Shown here: positions 8,135 through 11,066 of the stretch, in pieces
Numbering within the stretch: position 1 is the stretch's first letter
How the letters are laid out: each line of letters starts with the position of its first letter
DNA from: Stramenopiles sp. TOSAG23-2
Taxonomy: Eukaryota; Sar
DNA: 11,066 bases
NCBI GenBank assembly: GCA_900128395.1
Contig: LT649967.1
Coordinates: 1 to 11,066, forward strand
Direction of reading: 5' to 3'
Translations under genes and position numbers: made by a program
The notes under the pieces: model-generated
Told to the model about the DNA's origin: nothing
The model's input: the letters and a program-made list of their open reading frames with translations, nothing else
Databases searched by the model: none

Positions 8135-8590
8135 CTGTCGTCGTGTTGTATGTTTTAAGGAAACAGTCAAAATAGGCACTCACGTCTCATGTTTCTGGTC
8201 ATTCGCTAAGATTTAATACTATATTCATAGCGTTATTTTTATAGGATGGCAATCCTTAATCATCTTTTGCTACTTGATATATAGGAGGATTTGAATAAAA
8301 CACTAGCAGATTTGACATTTACTAGACCTCGTATTTTTGATAAAGCACATAATAGTATGTTGGTGCTATTTTAATTTGCAAATTTTACTACTACCTTTCT
8401 TTCTTTTTTAATTAGACTATCTTTTAATTAAAAGAGATAATTGTAAAGTATATATATATACTATATGTATGTTTCCACGTTTCGCCTTAGGATTTTCTAT
8501 TCTTTTTTTTATTCCTCTCTTTTCATATGTAGTATATATTTATTAGTTAGATAATAACACAATCTACCCCCCACCCTCTCAAAAAAAAAA
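8135..8590. other. Upstream region of the TMBIM gene
   Basis: AT-rich spacer holding a broken short reading frame (8246-8374), pyrimidine runs followed by AG (TTTCTTTTTTAATTAG near 8400-8415) that could end a 5' UTR intron, and a 14-base palindrome CTTTTAATTAAAAG (8421-8434). It ends in a C-rich patch and ten A residues immediately before the ATG. The TMBIM promoter must lie here. Confidence 0.5.
8246..8374 (+). pseudogene. Short interrupted reading frame, possible gene remnant or exon
   Basis: From an ATG at 8246 the frame gives MAILNHLLLLDI, a TAG at 8282-8284, then 29 further codons (EDLNKTLADLTFTRPRIFDK and on) to TAA at 8372-8374. The second part reads like protein and directly follows an AG (8283-8284) that could be a 3' splice site, as could the AG before the ATG region. 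No family is recognised. A 5' UTR, a decayed fragment or chance are all possible. Confidence 0.2.
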
Positions 8591-9871
8591 ATGACGTCCA
8601 ATAAAAAACAAAATGAATTATATGATTTACGAAGGTCTACATTAAATCCATTAAATGTAGTTAATCCAGCTCTTGTTGATAATATTGCAATTAATATTAA
8701 TAATAATAATAATAAAACGCCAAAGTCTTTACAAATATCCAGAGATGATTCAGATGATGACGTAGCAAAACGTGTCAAAGATATGAAGAAAAAGAAAATA
8801 TCAAATAAAGAAAAGAGGCAGAAATATAAACGAGGTTCTATTGTTGATCGATACAGACGTGCTTCTGTATTTGATGAAATTGTGAGTCAAATTGAAACAG
8901 ATGATAATTCTAAACAGCAAAAAGATGGGGAAAACAACAACGGCAACTCTTCACATCGTAATCAACATCAAGGGCAACACCAACGAATCAAACATATTCA
9001 AGAAACAAAAGCTTTAGGTTTGAGTCAGAGTCATCGTGCCAGAATGATAGCTTTTGAAATGGCAGCAAATCAAGTGAAAGAACATGAGAAAAGGAAAAAA
9101 CAAAAAGAACGAGATGAATATAATATGTCTGATGATAGTGATGATGAAAATAGTAATGGCGACGATGGCGATGATGATGCATGGTATTTAAATCCTTATT
9201 CCGTAGCATCCATGCCTGAAGATATTCGTAAAGGTTTTATTTTAAAGGTATTTGGCATATTATGGATACAAATTGTAGTGATGATTATAACAATTGCTGT
9301 TGTTAAATTTACAACAATTGCTGAATTGATATATACGAATTATTGGGCATACCTTTGTGTATTCATTGCTCCATATGTATTTCTTGGATTATTATTTGGT
9401 GTCCGTGAAAAACATCCAATAAATCTAATAGTATTCTCTTTATTCACGATTTCATTATCAACGATGATAGGTTTGATTTATTATTATTTAACGGATAATT
9501 TATTCATGGTAACAATGGTTGGTATGGTTTTAATGGTTGGAGTCATTATGTGGTATTGTAAGCGTTCATTGGAAGAATTCACATTTTGGAAAACCTTTGG
9601 AGTTATAATGGGATGTTCATTTGTTACTAGCATTGTTAGTGGTATTTTCTTTCAAGCAAAATATTGGCATAGTCATATATGGCCCGGTTTTGCAACTATG
9701 ATCTTTGGTACGTGGTTGATGTGGGATATCATAGCCATTCAAATTGATTTAACGCCTGATGAATATATTATAGGTGCATTGGATTTATATTTGGATATTG
9801 TGAATTTAATCTTATGGTTATTGATTGGATGTTTATATTGTATGGAAGTGGTGTTGAAATTTGCACATTGA
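8591..9871 (+). CDS. TMBIM / Bax-inhibitor-1 (Lifeguard) family membrane protein
   Basis: A single-exon frame of 426 codons, ATG directly after ten A residues, TGA stop. TMBIM proteins are seven-helix membrane proteins of the ER, Golgi and related membranes that act as pH-sensitive Ca2+ leak channels and protect against cell death. Seen: hydrophobic segments at about 217-240, 251-269, 277-298, 303-321, 334-353, 363-384 and 398-419. The family's C-terminal signature is clear (DEYIIGALDLYLDIVNLILW, 390-409). Asp379 in the sixth segment and Asp402 in the seventh are placed like the two aspartates that gate bacterial YetJ and human TMBIM6. The first ~210 residues are unusual: a hydrophilic region with an Asn run, Lys/Arg-rich patches and an acidic SDDSDDENSNGDDGDDD tract (180-196) just before the membrane domain. 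Most relatives have far shorter N-termini. Family confident; the role of the extension is unknown. Confidence 0.93.
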   Translation: MTSNKKQNELYDLRRSTLNPLNVVNPALVDNIAININNNNNKTPKSLQISRDDSDDDVAKRVKDMKKKKISNKEKRQKYKRGSIVDRYRRASVFDEIVSQIETDDNSKQQKDGENNNGNSSHRNQHQGQHQRIKHIQETKALGLSQSHRARMIAFEMAANQVKEHEKRKKQKERDEYNMSDDSDDENSNGDDGDDDAWYLNPYSVASMPEDIRKGFILKVFGILWIQIVVMIITIAVVKFTTIAELIYTNYWAYLCVFIAPYVFLGLLFGVREKHPINLIVFSLFTISLSTMIGLIYYYLTDNLFMVTMVGMVLMVGVIMWYCKRSLEEFTFWKTFGVIMGCSFVTSIVSGIFFQAKYWHSHIWPGFATMIFGTWLMWDIIAIQIDLTPDEYIIGALDLYLDIVNLILWLLIGCLYCMEVVLKFAH

Positions 9872-10444
9872 AAAAAATGAAATATATAAGAACCGTAATT
9901 TTTACGGCGTAGCTTTTTGATATATTTTTATTTTTTATATCATCTCTCCAGATAAAAATGTTTTCGTGTACAATTATATTTTTACGCTTTTTTAAAAAAG
10001 TAGTGTACTGTGAAATGATTAAAAATTTTTATAAAAAATATTACACGTGTGTGTGTATATATTAAATATTTCTTGGTGTTTACCACCTCGTACGTATGAT
10101 AATGTATGATATGATATGTATATTTTAAATTATATGTGATATTTTTTAAATATCATATGATACTGCATATAAGAGATATTCTTTAAATATTATTTTTAAT
10201 ATTTCGTTATATTTTAATCCTCTCCATACAACACATCGTTCTCACTCTTCTTCTATAATATTAAATTAAATTGTCGTAAACACCATATATTATTATATAT
10301 TATGCATATGTTTTTGTACGTATATTCTAATATAATATATACGTTTTTGTATATTACACACTCACATTATTATATTTTGTTTTCTCGTGTATATCATCTC
10401 TCTCTTTTGTTCGTCTCCCATTGATACGTCGTATTTCATACATT
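9872..10444. other. Convergent AT-rich spacer
   Basis: This spacer lies between the 3' ends of the TMBIM gene (+) and the EF-hand/GYF gene (-). It holds the hairpin at 9893, a 14-base palindrome CTTTTTTAAAAAAG (9987-10000), a (GT)n run (about 10046-10057, GU-rich for the TMBIM transcript), a TGTGAGTGTGT run on the minus strand (about 10355-10366), and ATACG-T-CGTAT (10424-10434). No coding signal was seen on either strand. Confidence 0.6.
9893..9907 (+). other. Perfect small hairpin in the TMBIM 3' flank
   Basis: CCGTAA-TTT-TTACGG, a 6-bp stem with a 3-base loop, 21 bases after the TGA. It may be a 3' UTR structure; its role is not known. Confidence 0.5.
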
Positions 10445-10700
10445 ATATATAATCTTTTTATGCATTTTGAATATGATTCACTAAACTAGTAACTTCTTTT
10501 AATATACGCCATGATTCAATATCTGCATTCCAAACATTTGATTGATCTGTAATGGTCTTCTCCTTGTATAAATATATAATCTTTTTATGCATTTTGAATA
10601 TGATTCACTAAACTAGTAACTTCTTTTAATATACGCCATGATTCAATATCTGCATTCCAAACATTTGATTGATCTGTAATGGTCTTCTCCTTGTATAAAT
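10445..10700. repeat. Perfect 127-bp tandem duplication of the 3' end of the EF-hand/GYF gene
   Basis: Bases 10445-10573 and 10572-10700 are identical over 129 bases at an offset of 127; the 2-base overlap (AT) is junction microhomology. The gene-proximal copy contains the last 39 codons and the TAA (10585-10587); the distal copy repeats these, including a second TAA (10458-10460), in what should be the 3' UTR. I see no mismatch between copies, so it is a very recent duplication or an assembly error. Confidence 0.95.
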
Positions 10701-11066
10701 TTATAAATTCTGTCAATGCAAATGGACCGATAGTTTCACCAGCACCATTTAAATAATACCATTCTGTATCATTTTCACTGTTTGGCACAACAGCATCAAA
10801 TACATCATATAGATATTCTGAATAACTTGCAAAATAATTGATAAACTCATCTAGACATAATGCACCATCACCATCTTGATCAATTGCTGCAAATAATTGT
10901 TTGTGCGCCTCATCAGTTAACTCAATCGATTTCGGCGTCTTGGCGGCATTAAGAAATAGCTCGGATGAAATCGATTTACAATCTTTATCATTATTACAAA
11001 TAGCAACAAACAATGCAGTAGCTTTATTGATAACATCTTCGCTCACCCCTTCATCATCATCGTCGT
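10585..11066 (-). CDS. EF-hand plus GYF-like domain protein, 5' partial
   Basis: The minus-strand frame is open from the window edge to TAA (10587-10585). The first visible codons are acidic (DDDDEG), followed by VSEDVINK; the GTG at 11046 is an internal Val, not a start, so the N-terminus lies outside. Seen: a helical region, then one canonical EF-hand loop DQDGDGALCLDE (10881-10846) with Asp at 1, 3 and 5 and Glu at 12, though Cys is at position 9. Next comes a C-terminal module starting EWYYLNGAGETIGPFALTEF (from about 10767) and including VWNADIESW, which matches the GYF_2/DUF4339 type (W-Y-Y ... GP ... W ... W), usually a protein-interaction fold. An earlier degenerate EF-hand may precede the canonical one. 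The gene would be a calcium-responsive adaptor, by inference only. Its last 39 codons lie in the tandem duplication. Confidence 0.8.
   Translation of the reverse strand, partial: DDDDEGVSEDVINKATALFVAICNNDKDCKSISSELFLNAAKTPKSIELTDEAHKQLFAAIDQDGDGALCLDEFINYFASYSEYLYDVFDAVVPNSENDTEWYYLNGAGETIGPFALTEFINLYKEKTITDQSNVWNADIESWRILKEVTSLVNHIQNA

Noticed and set aside
8282-8284. In-frame TAG read as a sense codon (code reassignment)
   Set aside because: None of the clear genes contains an internal TAG, TAA or TGA, and TGA ends the TMBIM gene, so the standard code fits; a remnant or splice site explains this TAG better.
1-11066. A calcium/magnesium gene cluster
   Set aside because: Genes lie on both strands with separate promoters, and in eukaryotes neighbours are rarely co-regulated; the shared theme is probably chance.
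1-11066. tRNA or rRNA genes
   Set aside because: No cloverleaf with T-arm consensus or conserved rRNA segment was seen in the spacers by eye; a tRNAscan run would settle it.

Overview
The window looks like nuclear DNA of a flagellated, single-celled eukaryote. It is very AT-rich, its intergenic DNA is full of A/T runs and dinucleotide repeats, and one gene is split by short GT-AG introns (128 and 135 nt). The standard genetic code fits: TAA and TGA both end clear genes, and no stop interrupts the long frames. A ciliary central-apparatus protein (CFAP221) implies a motile flagellum. I cannot name the lineage; a stramenopile or similar protist is only a guess.

Layout. Positions 1-1177 (+) hold the 3' part of an MRS2/CorA-type magnesium channel with an EF-hand-like tail. 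An unlisted reading frame of 84 codons on the minus strand (1575-1829) looks like the last exon of an unidentified protein. Positions 2190-3898 (+) hold a three-exon ADP-ribosylglycohydrolase. A second possible minus-strand exon lies at 4181-4363. Positions 4530-7649 (-) hold a long single-exon CFAP221/PCDP1 homologue. The divergent spacer after it (7650-8590) contains a 251-bp inverted-repeat element that looks like a MITE, and a short broken reading frame. Positions 8591-9871 (+) hold a TMBIM/Bax-inhibitor-1 family membrane protein with a long acidic N-terminus. Positions 10585-11066 (-) hold the C-terminal part of an EF-hand plus GYF-like protein, whose last 39 codons are copied in a perfect 127-bp tandem duplication.

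The genes do not form a pathway or operon. Several products are linked to divalent cations or calcium (MRS2 with EF-hand, TMBIM, the EF-hand/GYF protein, and calmodulin-binding CFAP221), but nothing in the layout shows this is more than chance. The most interesting items are the MITE-like element, the exact terminal-exon duplication, the two overlooked minus-strand exons and the EF-hand fusions.
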